From the NCBI GenBank assembly GCA_018902385.1, contig JABSSW010000072.1, positions 62,001 to 126,000 of the forward strand: DNA of 64,000 bases. The letters are read 5' to 3'. Below, piece by piece: positions 1 through 12,493 of this stretch. A model generated the notes under the pieces. The model saw only the letters and a program-made list of their open reading frames with translations, was not told where the DNA came from and searched no databases. A program made the translations under genes and the position numbers. Source of the stretch: Physcia stellaris (lineage: Eukaryota > Ascomycota > Lecanoromycetes > Caliciales > Physciaceae). Every line of letters starts with the position of its first letter. The first letter of the stretch is position 1.

Positions 1-658
1 CGTAATCGCGATCTGGTTGATAACAAGCACGTGCTAACGGCTTAACGCCGACGGGATCGGAAGAGCGAAGGGGAACTTACCGTTCAGCCGCCTTGGCCAA
101 GGCTTCTTTCCACCACATCCATCTTCCTGTATGAGGTCGAGGATGGCCACGATAAGGAGCCATATGGCATTCACCCGTTAGCAGATAGAGGTAGATGTAG
201 TTTGACGTCGGCTTGCATCGCATCCATCGCAAAGACGGACCCACCGCTGAGACACATGATGGTAGATCATTCAGTATGGTCCTGTTGGAAGAAGCAGATG
301 GACGTGGGACTATCAAAGCATCAAGCTTGCCTTTGCCCTAGATCACTGCACCGCTATCCATGATCGACTCTTTCGCTCTTTTCTCTATGAAGACCTATCC
401 ATCATTTGGGATGTAATCATTTCCTGAGGGTCGTAATTGTTTTCATCGACTCACTCTGCCATTCCATGTTTGTTTCGAGAAGTCAAGAGCTCCTACCTGT
501 GCATCATCGATTTGTTGGAGTCGAACGGCAAAGGGTTCTTGGCACTGTCAGAGAAGTCCGAGGAAAATTCTGCCGTACGAGCCGAAAATCCAAGTCCGGG
601 CGGTTTTACAATCAAATGCCAGCCCAGGCACTGAACAAAATATCCATAGAGTCCAGGA
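1..658. other. Intergenic / unresolved 5' region of the UbiA gene
   Basis: No open frame here resembles a known protein. The UbiA-like frame that follows is open only from a stop at about 647 and has no ATG before its first conserved block, so a short first exon is probably somewhere in 400-650. I could not place it with confidence. Confidence 0.4.
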
Positions 659-1590
659 GTGGAAAAGGTGACTTGGTTTGCCAAACTACTATGGCTTTTC
701 TCAAAGTCAGACATCACCACCTTTGTTGTCCCTGACACTGCGTTCGGCGTTCTGGGAGCTCTGTCGGGCCCCCTGCTCACCACAAACTCTTCTCCCGACG
801 TTATGCAAATCCTCGCACGACTGCCGCTGGTAGCCTTTTTCATCTGGATCAACGTGCTCGTTTTTGAGCTGGCAAACCAACGGCTTCCGGAAGCGATTGT
901 GGAAGACTCATATAACAAACCATGGCGACCGTTGCCTAATGGTCTGATCACCGCAGTCCAAACCCGTCGCCTGCTACTTGGAGTCCTATCATTGATATTG
1001 GGGGCGAGCTACTTTCTGGGAGTCTGGAAAGAGACATCTATTCTTTTTACATTGACCTGGATGTACAATGATCTCAAAGGCGGTGACGAAGATTTTATCA
1101 TTCGCAATATAATCATCGCAGCGGCCTTTGGTGTCTACAACGAAGGTGCTCTGCGGGTGGCTACCGGCCCTGATCATGATATCATCACACCGGGATTTTT
1201 GTGGACGACAATCGTCAGTGCCGTAATCTTCTCTACTATGCACGTCCAAGATATGCAAGACCAGGCTGGGGATTCTGCCAAGGGTAGACGCTCTGCACCC
1301 ATTGTCCTGGGTGACTATACGGCAAGATGGACGGTTGTTGTTCCTGTCCTCTTCTGGTCCCTCTTTTGCCCCTTGTACTGGGATATTGGGATTTTGGATG
1401 GTTCCTACCCATGGGGGTTGGCTCTGTCATTGCCGTCCGCGAGCTGTGGTTCCGAGACCCTGAAGCTGATCATACGACCTGGGTTATGTGGGCGGCATGG
1501 CTATCATGTCTCTATTTGCTGCCGGTCATCCATCATCCAGACGCTTTTATGAAGTATCCGGACGCTTTCATGAAATGGCTGCACGTTTGA
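659..1590 (+). CDS. UbiA-superfamily membrane protein (Fma-TC-like terpene cyclase/prenyltransferase), frameshifted
   Basis: A polytopic membrane protein of the fungal UbiA-like family that includes the fumagillin sesquiterpene cyclase Fma-TC. The reading frame gives about 310 residues, the usual family length. The prenyl-diphosphate-binding region NQRLPEAIVEDSYNKPWRP lies near residues 73-91, the family block TWMYNDLKGGDEDF near 138-151, and the second acidic motif QDMQDQAGDSAKGR near 195-208. The C-terminal block (AVRELWFRDPEADHTTW) is in another frame: one base is missing in the T run at 1392-1395, and restoring the length joins the halves as IGIFGWFLP. The frame has no upstream ATG (it begins at a GTG after a stop), so the N-terminus is probably on an unplaced first exon. 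The C-terminus ends with a doubled YPDAFMK-type heptad. Cyclase versus prenyltransferase activity cannot be decided from sequence. The neighbouring P450 suggests terpenoid metabolism. Confidence 0.75.
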
Positions 1591-2731
1591 AAAGGAGACG
1601 TCTGTCAGATAAATCTCCGCCATGATAGCTAGCCACATATTGGAATCTCCAGATCTTACAAGATCTGCTGTGCGGACCATGTAGGATTTCTATAGAAAGG
1701 CCATTCTCGAAGGCTTGCAAAGTCACTACAAATTACTATAGCAACATTTCCACGCAAATCTAGTTACATTCGGACGTTCTGGAATGGCGAAGAGTTGAAA
1801 CACTTCGAATAAACCAAATCTTAGCGAGCATATCAACCCACTGTTCATTAGTCATGCAGAAGATTGCCGTGGATTTCGATGGATAGGCTTCAACATGATG
1901 ATTTAGGGAAGGATATGGACACCTCTCCCATGCCGAGGAGAATCAGCCGGGCAAATCAATCTTTGCTCTCTCAGTGATAGATAAGAACTCATCCCAGAAC
2001 CAATCCTCCATGGATTCGTCCCAGTATCTGATCCTTGCTATGTTATCTCTACAGCTTCCACGTCAGCATTCTATGAGTCAGATGTCAAATTGAAGAAATG
2101 ACCTTTCTTGGACTATGTCACCAAGCATACGACTAGAATAGGCGTTGCATATAATATGGGGTTACTAATTGCTTGCGTGGGACATGCTGATCCCATGTCT
2201 ATCTATGAGCACATTTCGCATGAAGGCTTAGATGCGTTTGATAATGGAAGAATCCTTCTGATATCTTAGTTGGTCTAGAGACATCAGCGCTACACATGAT
2301 AAGAAGTCACAGACGCTAGCAGGGTAGCTTTGCAGACGAAGGCGTCCAATACACCACCTAATAGCTGACAAATTCGATGAGAATCACCTTACGTCGACAA
2401 GGTGGCTCACCAGGATGCAACTATATCTTAGAATGGAGATACCAATGTCTTTCGTTACCTCCTACCGAGTAAGTCTACCTGCATAATCCTTCACGGATGT
2501 TTGCCCCGTTTTGTTCTCGATGGTCGAGTAGTGATCAGCAGGGTTGTTGTATCGCTGTTTCTTGAGGCCGCCATGATTGACTCCGAGTAGGGTATCCCAG
2601 GTCTTGTACACAACGTGGATCCCATGATGTCATTAAGTCATCTCGAGGGTTTTAAAAACGGAAGAAAGGAATGAGTCAAATGCTAATAACATCTGCTACC
2701 TCATAGCATCACATCATCTAATCCCGCAACC
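1591..2731. other. Intergenic region between UbiA-like gene and P450
   Basis: About 1.1 kb with no supported coding frame. The two genes point the same way, so this should hold the P450 promoter. The stretch just before the P450 ATG (about 2640-2730) is the likely leader. No repeat or RNA gene is seen. Confidence 0.4.
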
Positions 2732-4642
2732 ATGGTGGACTCACTGTTCGAACATCATGGCCCACAAATCTACAGCCAAGAGACTGCCAAGAACCAAGCT
2801 CTTGCAGTCGGCTTCACCTTATCATCGCTTCTTGTCACTGTCCTATATATGTGTATCCTTGATTTCGCTCAATCATATGTAGTGCCACCCAAACACTTCC
2901 CCAAGCGGGGATGGGGTCAAGTATTCTTCAAACCAAAAGTCAATGCTCCTCTTGTCGAGCCAAAGCCTGGCTCGAAGGACTTCAAGGAAGTGCTCAAGCG
3001 AGGTTCGGATGAGGTAAGTCGACTGCCCACGATTGGTGGAGACTGATTCCATCCTCTCGTTGCTGGATCTGACGATACGTCTAGTATCCGGACAAACCGT
3101 ACAGGATCCCGCACCATCCCCACGAATTGGTCATTGTGCCATTCAAGATGATCGACGAGATCCGCAACATCCCCGAGTCAAAGTTGAGCTTTCAGCAAGG
3201 ATCATATGACTTCTTTATGGGATGGCACACTGGTGTCACGAATCACGAGCGGGCAGTGGCGAACATTCTCAAGACCGGCGTCAATAGGATCATTGATGTA
3301 GTCTATGGCGTCGTTCAGGATGAATCATATCGTACTGTCCTCGAGAACATCGGAGAATGTGAAGGTAATCTCCCCTATAATATCTGGCTATGAATATGCT
3401 AACGGGTCTAGACTGGACTACTGTGACCCTGTTACCTAAGACTGTTAGTATGATTATGGCTATTTCTCAACGCGTCTTCGTTGGCGAGCCTCTCTGCCGT
3501 GATCCAGAATGGGTACTGACACCTCCTGTACTTCTTAATCTTATCTTCTAATGTACCACAGCTCAAAGCCATCATGGAAGTCACCCAGAATGCTTTTGGA
3601 AGTGTCCCGTCGTTATGGAAGTACAACACTTTCACCAGACCTTGGGCAGCTTGGCGACATCCAGCTTTGAGATCGGTCCGTACCCATAGAGCCAAAGCCA
3701 AGAAGTAAGTATATGTCATCCACCTCCATGCAAGACTCTGACATCCTCAAACAGGCTGCTTGCTCCTGTGCTTGAAAAACGCCTCAAAGATATGGAAGAC
3801 CCCAACTGGGAGCCCACCCCAGATCTCATGCAATTCGTCCTCGACGCCACCAAAAAGACGGGCGAGGGCCGCTCACTCGATTATCAAGTCAATGCCATCA
3901 TCGGTACCGGACGAGCTGCTCTGTTCACGACTGGACTCACCATCTACCAACTCGTCTACGACCTAGCCACTCATCCGGAATATATTGAGCCTCTTCGGCA
4001 GGAGCTCATGGAACTTGGCGACGTCCCCTTCAATCGCGCCAACGTCAACAAACTGACCAAGCTCGACTCCTTCATCCGGGAATCGCAACGGTGGAGCAAG
4101 TTCATGCTCGGTAAGCATTTCCTCGCTCCAGCCACTTCTCCATCCCTCGCCCATCTCTGCTCTTATACCCACCCGAACGGCAACGCTTTTTCATCAACTA
4201 ATCCCAACGGCATAGTCGGCACTTTCCGCAAGGTCCTACAAGACCTAACCCTCTCGGACGGCACCCTCCTCCCCTCGGGCACCTACGTCGGCACCAACGT
4301 GCAAAACTCCGTCTTCGACAACTCCGCCCTCGCGAACCCCTACGAGTTCGATGGCTTCCGCTTCGACCGCCTGCGCTCCGAGCCCGGCAAGGAGCAAATG
4401 TACCAGTCCGTGCAGACCTCCGCCGACCACCTCGTGTACGGCGTCGGCAACCAGGCGTGTCCCGGGAGATACTTTGCCGCGCATGAGGCGAAGGTGGTCA
4501 CGAGTCGGATTCTGATGAATTATGATTTCAAGCTGAAGGGGGAGAGGGGGAGCATCCGTTTTCGAGGGCGAGTGGGATTATGACGGAGGCGGATCCGACG
4601 GTGCAGTTTTTGTTTCGGAAGAGGGAGTGGAAGTATGTGTGA
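2732..4642 (+). CDS. Cytochrome P450 (CYP68/ent-kaurene-oxidase-like), C-terminal frameshift
   Basis: Haem-thiolate monooxygenase, membrane-anchored. Six exons fit: 2732-3013, 3085-3364, 3412-3512, 3562-3704, 3755-4110, 4216-4642, about 529 residues, normal for the class. An N-terminal membrane helix lies at residues 27-47. QRVFVGEPLCRDPEW is typical of kaurene-oxidase-like fungal P450s, the ExxR motif is ESQR, and the haem loop is YGVGNQACPGR, with Tyr where Phe is usual and the Cys ligand present. The fifth intron (4111-4215) is a multiple of three and could be mistaken for coding sequence. The last 25 codons are out of frame: one G is missing from the G runs at 4538-4550, after which MTEADPTVQFLFRKREWKYV closes the protein. 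P450s of this group often oxidise terpenoids, which fits the UbiA-like neighbour. The substrate is unknown. Confidence 0.88.
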
Positions 4643-6356
4643 GTGTGTTGGGTGCTGCGATGTATGCCGGGAGGCGGGGAGAGTATGAAGCCCGTGGACA
4701 CACAGCTGTGTCGTGGAGACTCGAGGATGAGAGGAGGAGAGACTTTATTTCGGGTTTATACGCTCTTTTGAACAGATGAATGGAGATCTTACTCCTGCTT
4801 TCGACTCTGTAATCGTGTGATGCTACTCTTGAGCCCGATCCAAATGCTTCTTTGCCTACCTTAGGTCATGCTTGTTTCTTGGACTCTACCCGCAAACCAG
4901 AGTCTATCCACCAAGACCTCTAATAATACGTATTCCACACATCTCCACCAAGCCCCCTCCCTCCCTCACCCTGTACTCATCCCACTCATCCCCCTCCCCA
5001 CCCCCTTTCCCTCTTCCCCATCTCCTTCCCAGCCCGTCCAGCAATCCTCACGGCCGCTTAGAGACAAGCTTGAAAGTCACCCGCCTATCGAGTATGAGAA
5101 AGAACCCCGTCCAAAGCCTGCTGTAACAGGAAAAAGACTCGTGGAGACCTTGCGGTGAGCTGCAAGTACTTGCGCGGCGTATCGTGGCTTCTGAAGCCGA
5201 GAAGCGAACGGACTTTTTGCAGGGGTTTGGGGTAGGAGGACCTAATGTTGGTGAATGTTGGTGATGACACCGTGCTAATCGTCATTAGCGAGGTAAATAG
5301 GCAGGTGCATGGAAGGGGATATCCGGGGCTGGGTATTGAAGGTTGGGCTAGATGTCAATCACCCCAGCGCCCTCTCTCACGGACTCTCCAGCCGTCTATG
5401 TCCAAGATCCCCTCTCAACCTTGCCTCGCCCTTCAGTGAATCCTGTGATTAAACTTCCCATATTGCCTCTCACAAGCGAATCCAGCAGCTCAGAAAATAA
5501 TCACAAGCCATCATCCGCCCCCTCAACGGCGTCTCTCCAGCACAACCCCCCCTTCTCTCACAATATCTATAAACTTAGTAGCTTTTTTCATGTCATGCCT
5601 ACAGCTTCCGACCAGTGAAGCACGCTCGCCACAAAAAGAAGCAGCTATCAAACGTCCTCCTTCCATAAGTCCCCAGGTATTGAAACAATTTTCGAAAGAG
5701 TCTGGGCCCATCATTTCCTTCCCGTTCTGTAGAGAAAGGGAAAGAGCGTTAGACGGTCCTCTTAACGGGGAGGAAGTAGCATTCCTCCCAGAGTTAGATA
5801 TCAGATTGGGAAAGCGCTATCGCGATGCCCGAACTAAGAGAACTCAAAGGGCCGGGGAGGAAAGTGCGGGAATAGTCAATGCGGCGCTTATCATTGGGAA
5901 CGGTTTCCGTCTGGATGATTGAAGGGAGTTGCGCTTGAGATGTTGTTTGTTATCAGGCAATGCGATTTTGTGGGGTTTCATGAGAAGGGGTGCGGGGATT
6001 TGGGAGACGGAGAACAAGAACAGGGTACTGGAGATGTGGCTTTCTGGGATTCATGCTCTATCAATATCATTGGTATTTTGGAGTCACTGTGGGATGAAAG
6101 GTAGAAGCAGCGTCTGTAGGGGGCGAGGTAAGTACGAAATCGGAGGATTGTTTCTGCGGCTCTGAGCTCGAGGTCTGCTAGAAAAGTAGCCAGAAAGGAC
6201 ATTACATAGTGACCGAATAGCAAGTCGCAGAAGGGAATTCCATTTAACATCTGTACATACCATGCTCTCCTAACATCCGCAAATTGCCATGAACCACCCC
6301 ATGACCAATTTTCACTGCGTTATCCCTCCAACATCTTGAGAATGATTCAATATCCT
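4643..6356. other. Intergenic region, no supported gene
   Basis: Contains a pyrimidine-rich stretch at about 4950-5040 and Ser/Pro-rich open frames (for example 5352-5618 and 5590-5922 on the plus strand) that match no family I recognise. No RNA gene or repeat found. Confidence 0.35.
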
Positions 6357-7189
6357 CTAAGTAGCAACACTATCACTATAAGCCCAAGCCTCCTGTCCGC
6401 TTCCAAAGCTATCAAAACTAGCTTTCGCATCAACCTGTCCAATGTTGAGAACGACTTGCTCCTGCTCGAACTGGGCGAACGCAGCTTGTGCCAACTCCCC
6501 CTGAGTCTTATCCGTAGTGTTCTCCCCCACGGAGTTCAATTTCTCAACTAGGATCCCGTACTCGGCTCCTTGGTAAGCTTTGAGGATATCATCATGGGTG
6601 AGTGGCTTCGCAGAGATCGTGCTTGGCGTGGTTGGATCAACGGGATCAGGTCCCTGACAGTGGGGCTGATCGGGTGCGTCCTCGCAAGGTACACCTATCA
6701 AATCATCAGCATTGTGTGGTTCATGACGATGGAAAGAGTGCAGCTTACGTCTTCTACGCAGGCCTCCAAACCCGCGCTGCTCTACCTTGACAAGGTCGCG
6801 CTTCCAGAAGTGGAAGAACCACACTCCACATATGTAAACGTTGCATCCGTTGTCACAGAGCGTGACCCATTTGGAATGATACTCATGGGGCGGCAAGGTG
6901 GGAACGCAGCCAGGGCCACCGCCAGGCGCAATGCACTGGCACAGCTTCTTCTTGCCAGTGAAGCATCGAGCCCCATCACCACGGACGTCAGTGACGCCTT
7001 TGTATTCCCATCCGGCATTGCAGCTGTCGTCAGGTCTGCAGATCGGAGCAGTGCCTTTCCAGTAGTTCTGGCACTGCTGGGCAGCTGGATAGAATGGTCA
7101 GCATGAATCCGATGACATACTCAAGGAGATCCGTTACCGGTGCAGGCCAGAAGCCCAAATGCGAGCACAATCTTACTTGGAGCAACCAT
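6357..7189 (-). CDS. Secreted cysteine-rich protein with GTAPxC motif
   Basis: Three exons (7189-7138, 7084-6749, 6694-6357) give about 241 residues. A hydrophobic N-terminus (MVAPSKIVLAFGLLACT) looks like a signal peptide. The mature N-terminus has CQNYWKGTAPIC, then GDGARCFTGKKKLC, resembling small secreted fungal proteins with a W-x-GTAPxC start and regularly spaced cysteines. The C-terminal half is Cys-poor, acidic and Gln/Glu-rich and may be disordered. Introns have normal GT-AG borders (GTAACG, GTAAGC). The stretch around residues 86-113 (CGVWFFHFWKRD) fits the rest poorly and may reflect a frame or splice problem. Function is unknown; a secreted effector or wall-associated role is only a guess. 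Confidence 0.6.
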
Positions 7190-9111
7190 TGTCGATAATG
7201 ATAAGGGGTGCGATGTCGGTTTTGACTAAAGAAGATATGTTGGGTTTGGTGATGTGGATATGGTGCTTTCAGTCTCTGCTGTTGGAGTGAGTATAGGTAG
7301 AGAGGTTTCTTCTTTCTTATAGTCGATGTCGAGGTGTGATCCTCGGCTCCCGTCTGACTCCTTTCGCTTATACCCCTTGCTGTCTTAACAATGACGAACT
7401 TTGTCTTGTTTGCATGTTCATCGTGCCATGGCGATCCGAGAATGTCTCGGCGGACTCTCACGAGATTGTCCCTGATCATGCCATCTCATTGTACCTACTC
7501 GTTGCATTAGGTTCGTCAAAACCACTTCCCAAATAGATTCTGTGTCATCATGCGTCACCAGATGTTGATGCTAGAGTCATTCAGGTACTGTCAAACGACG
7601 TGCGAGTCAGGTACGTGGTTGTCTTGAATTATTTGGGTGAAGATCAACTTTTCATATGATCAGAATACTTGCTCCGACGTTGCATTCGATGACATAAAGC
7701 TTGTGATCTGCATCGGGGTACGTTACCTGCATCATGCATCATGCATCTTCAAGCGTGCAGAAACCGTTGCCACTAGTCTTCTCACGGCCAGGTAAGCGAC
7801 AAATCTCGTATTGACAGGTACCGATATAAATTTTCGCCCCTTGCATGCTTTAGGCGATAATGACATCGTGCCATTATCGCATCGTGCAAACCGTCCCGTG
7901 CAGTATTTTCGTGAGCTGAATCTTTTGGCGAACAAACCAAATTCATTCACCTTCCAAACGAACCAGATCAGCATTTGACTGGCTTTGCTGTCGGATCTCG
8001 CTCGAAGCTCAGACTATCATCTGACTCCGAAGATATCCATGATGCTGGGAATCATGCTACAGACAGTGATCATTGCTGCCCATCCTTCTCTTGCGCGAAG
8101 ATCTACGTGTCGCTTAAGCGATGAAGGTAACGTCAGTTGTCTTTCTCTAGTATTTGCATCCCATCTATTGGACATGGGGTAAGCTTTGTGGGTCTCTAGC
8201 CCCCAGGCTCGGGGCAAGTTGTAGACGCTGGTAGCCAGACTGCAATTGCCGACGCAGTGTCCTCCCTGTTGCGCCTATTATCTGTCGCGAATGCTCCGAA
8301 AGCACTCAGGGCCTGCAATACTTCTCAATTGCCTTGAATAGTTATACTCAGCGCCAGTTGATCTACGACCAGTTTGATGGTCTTAGTCGAGCCCCGAGAG
8401 ATCGCCATGGAAGGAGGTAAGAGAAGCTCGGCCGTCCATCTAACAAGCGAGAAATTGGTCAAACAATGGAGTCAACCATACGGCTTCCCACACCGTTGCG
8501 TTCGCTTTACATCGGCTCTCTCCCATGTTATCGCCATTTACCGCGGTGGATGTTTCCACAGGTCTGCGCACGGTTGATGTGCTTCGCGAGATCGCTGATC
8601 TTCAAGGATGGACAGTCAAGTGTCAAACCTAACTATCAAGTATGATATATATGGATCGAGATTGTCGAGACTCAGTGTGTCTGAGAGAAAAGTTCTCTGA
8701 ACCACCGACGAGAACACCAATATAGTGATTCGGTCGGGTCGAAAACAGAAAGAACCCTGTTTTGTCAACAGCCTCAGTTGGTAAATGTATCTTGGACTCT
8801 TGCACTCACCAGATGTCCAATCATTACAAGTCTGGTTATCGATGTACTTCGTTCCGAACCGAGCAGCCGAAGCGATAGACCACAGGCCTTTCCATTTGAC
8901 TAAGAACCTTGCTCTGAAATGAATGTGAAATGCAGACCTACATGAGCTCAGGAAAAGATCTAGAATCTAGCCTAAAAAGGATACGAAGGAGATATGCTAA
9001 AGATCGTATGTATTAAGTCTAGAATTATTTATCGACGGTGATAATGTTCAGCCGACGCAAGTATTAATGCCAGTTGTGCCTCGGACTGCTATCAGAAACA
9101 AGCCAACGATA
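7190..9111. other. Intergenic region, no supported gene
   Basis: About 1.9 kb. It contains a short ATGCATC/TGCATCATG repeat at about 7730-7748. Open frames are short and unrecognised. It probably holds the promoter of the Cys-rich gene near 7190-7500 and the 3' end of the GH17 gene. Confidence 0.35.
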
Positions 9112-10029
9112 TCAGCACTTGAGATCGAACAGAGGCTTGAAATTCTCGTCGACAACACCGAAGCTGGGGCTCTGATGGTAGTCCTGAAGTATATACCAAA
9201 AGGTGTGCGCTTGGGAGAAGGCACTGCAGGCCACGCTCTTCCAATAGGCCGCGGCGCCGGCAACTGAAGCAACGGCTTGTCCTTTGGTGGGACCACGCAC
9301 TGGCCAGCCTGTCTCGGTGATCCAAACCCAAGTGCCGGGCTTGACTTGATTGACCACACTCCGAGTCGCTTCAACGCTCTGCCAGAAGACGTTGTAGCTG
9401 TCCTGTCGCGCACTGTCTTGGAAATAAGGATATCCATCAGTCCCCACGAAGTCACACGCTTTTATGACAGCGTTGTTCTTGGGGTCCACCCATGCTGTCC
9501 AGGTATCTACGTGCCCCACTTGGATGTTGCCAGCTCCAACGGACCACAGCATTCCACGAACATCGTTGATCTTGTTTGCCAGAACCTCGGCGCTCGTATC
9601 CTTGCGGTAAAGATCTTCGCTGCCGACCGAGACGCTGACAATCCAGTCATGTCCGTATTGTTTCACAGCAGCTAGTAGAGCTTGCTTCTCGGCGTTGAAG
9701 TGAGCATCATCCTAGACCATTAAGTCAGCGAGTACTCATCCGTAATCGAGATGTGGACTGACCTCGGTCCACACGCCCACTAGCACTTTCACACCGCTTG
9801 CTGTGGCAGCAGGCACTGCGTTGGCCAAGGTGTTGCAGTCGGAGGAGGCGTAGAGTCGGACGGAATTGAATGTTCCGGGAAGGCTTTTCACGACGGCGAA
9901 GTCCTTCTTCCAGTCATTGACACCTTTGCAGGCACCGCTTGGTAAGTTGCCCGGGAGGTTGAAACCCTTCCAGTAGGCCTGAGTTGATACCGCGAGACAG
10001 GACAGTGAGAGGACGCTTGAGAGACGCAT
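9112..10029 (-). CDS. Secreted GH17 glucan endo-1,3-beta-glucosidase-like protein
   Basis: Two exons (10029-9763 and 9711-9112, intron 51 bp) encode 288 residues. A signal peptide (MRLSSVLSLSCLAVSTQA) precedes YWKGFNLPG. The family strands are recognisable: FNSVRLYASSDCNTL, then GVKVLVGVWTE at the exon junction. The acid/base glutamate lies in VSVGSEDLYR, where the common family form is VGNE, so Asn is replaced by Ser. The nucleophile glutamate lies in WVWITETGWPV. GH17 enzymes cleave or transfer beta-1,3-glucans, in fungi usually in wall remodelling or on host glucan. No GPI tail or Ser-rich C-terminus is seen, so the product should be soluble and extracellular. Stand-alone gene. Confidence 0.9.
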
Positions 10030-11518
10030 TTTGGTAAAAATTAATTAAAGATGACGAGGGAGAATTGAAAGAGGCTGTGCACGAAGATGATCAAAAGAAG
10101 GACACGGCAGCAATTGCCACCAACTGAAAAGACCGACGGCTGATATATGAAGGATTACCCCTCGTCGAGAGAATCACAACCTGCCTTAGTACATGCAGAA
10201 GATATCGTATCCAAAAATAGTGTGAGGTGGAAGAGTACGAGAGCGGGATGAATTCCGCCCGCGATGACGGCGTTTGCTCGCTTATCTCGGGACCTCTTTC
10301 CCTTAGCCTCGGCAGGCTTCGCGCTACTTTATTTCCAAATGTTTGACTCGCTGAGACAATGGCTCGCATCAGAGACAAGAGACCGAGGGACCTTTCCACA
10401 ATGCTCTGCACGTCTGCACTAAGATCGGATTCTCTCAAGATCTTACCATTCTGCTCAGATGATGAGAAAGCCGAGGAAGACTTCCTAACAACCCCGTTGA
10501 AGGTACTTAACACTCCTAGGAAGCTTGTCTCCTATCTCCCAAATTGTCTCCCAAATCGTCTATCCATGCACGATTACTCCCATTTCAACGTTCAAGCTCC
10601 AGCTATATCCGCCAACTGATGCTTGATTGAGTCTTTTCCAGCCCGGGAACCTCCAGGTCGGCTCTTTGGCGCCCTTTCGATGTACTCTACGGTCCCGCTA
10701 TGGGCAATCCCCCATCGATTCTAGCCATGTCTGAACCGACATTTTATTGGTAGAGATAGCCCAAGAACAGTGCGTGAAAGAGAACAGCCAGTACGAGGTG
10801 CCTGGATGAAGGACTCGCATTTCAATTGGGCGCAGTGGTAGGAGCCGTAGAGCAAGAGTACCGCAAACACCAAGTTGTTGAGGTCTGATTAGGAAAACAC
10901 CTGCCGGGTTTTCTTGAGCGAAAACTACTCGGACATGCTGGCATCCGCCTTAGGAAAGTCCACACCACTAACTGACCTTACTCTCCGGTCGTCTACTTCT
11001 ATTCGTGCGTCCATTTAGTTTCACTGCGTTCCTCTTACCGTTATCTCATCCATCTGTCCTATCTCTTCCTTGCCCTCTTCACACGCACAGTTTATTGTAC
11101 TCGGATGCTTTCGATCGAGGCATTGAGAACGATTCCTAGCTAGGTCTAGTGGATACTTCCGGATGATCAAGCGCAAGCCTAAAGCACCATACTCGATGGC
11201 TGACCCTCGGCGCAACAACACCTGACAAACAACACCTGACAAATTCACCAGCCGGCTGAGGACATTGTCACACAGCTGTCGCTCAAACGGATGATTGCAG
11301 GTCTATCTGGCTTTAGTGAATGTGCCCGCTTATAAATTGGAGCGGAATTCTGCCGCAGGTACTTGGTCAGCAAATGGAATTTGGGTCAATGCTGTCTTCT
11401 ATAACTCTACATAAACTCACTGTTCCCTTGCTGCATTGAAAGAGTACCTCAGCCGATTCTCATTCAATCTCTTGTCTTCTCACTTCCGAAAACACGGTCA
11501 TCAAGGAATCGGGACACC
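10030..11518. other. Intergenic region between divergent GH17 and NmrA-like genes
   Basis: A 1.5 kb bidirectional spacer. Small open frames on both strands are unrecognised. The stretch just upstream of 11519 has pyrimidine-rich, leader-like sequence. Confidence 0.35.
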
Positions 11519-12493
11519 ATGAGCACCATCAGCAAAGTTGCCTTGGTTGGGGTATGTCTGTACATCCTTCTTTCAAGCCGATGCTCGCCAGTAAAGGTGT
11601 AAGAGGACCGTGACTGATATCATATACAGGGGACCGGCAATCTCGGCCCCGCCATCCTCAACGCCCTCCTCTCTGCTGGTTTCCAACTCACCGTCTTGAC
11701 CCGTAGAACCAGCACCCACACCTTCCCTTCCAATGTGGCCGTCAAACCGGTCGACTACGACTCTCTCGAATCACTCACCTCCGCTTTGCATGGTCAAGAT
11801 GCTCTCGTGTCGACTCTTGGCTCCGCTGCCATTGATCAGCAGCTTCTGCTCGTCGAAGCTGCCGGTAAAGCCGGGGTCAAGCGTTTTATTCCCTCCGAAT
11901 TTGGCTCCGACACCCAAAACGTGAAGAACGGTAAACTCCCCGTCTTCCAGCCCAAGGTCGCCGTCCAGGAGGCACTCAAGAAGCAAACCGAATCAACCGG
12001 CATGTCCTACACCGTGGTCTGCACTGGCCCCTTTCTCGACTGGGGTCTCATGGTTGGCTTCATCATGAACGTCAAGGGGAAGTCTATCAATCTCTATAAC
12101 GGCGGTGATCGTGTGTTCAGCACCACCTCGCTTCCGGCGATCGGAAAAGCGGTCGTGGGTGTCCTTCAGAACCTTGACGCCACCAAAAATCGTGCAGTGT
12201 ACGTTCAGGAAGCGGCTACCACTTTGAAATCTCTATTGGCTATCGGGAAGAAGGTCACGGGCTCGGACGATTGGAAAGAGGAAGTCGTCTCCATCGACGA
12301 CCTCCTTGCGAAAGCCTGGGAGGAACTCAAGAAGGAGAAGCCGAATCCTGATGCATTCGTGTATAACTTCATTTTCGCTTCTATCTGGGGCGAGGGACAT
12401 GGGGGTCATTTCCAGGACTTGGACAACGATCTGCTGGGCATCAAACAACTCGATGATGGCGAGCTACAGGAGATAGTGAGCAAATATGCGTGA
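11519..12493 (+). CDS. NmrA-like / isoflavone-reductase-like NAD(P)-binding protein
   Basis: Atypical short-chain dehydrogenase fold. A first exon of 11 codons (11519-11551) and a 78 bp intron precede the main exon 11630-12493, giving 298 residues. The dinucleotide-binding motif is assembled across the intron: VALVG joined to GTGNLG. RVKRF-type sequence GVKRFIPSEFG and the conserved lysine in FQPKVAVQEALKK match isoflavone-reductase-like and NmrA proteins. Family members are either redox enzymes acting on phenolics or redox-sensing regulators. The sequence does not choose between them, but the PSEFG block and the tyrosinase 0.9 kb downstream make phenolic metabolism plausible. Confidence 0.88.

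Noticed and set aside
5352-5922. Ser/Pro-rich open frames at 5.3-5.9 kb as a gene
   Set aside because: No family match, no convincing splice sites, and composition explained by biased DNA.
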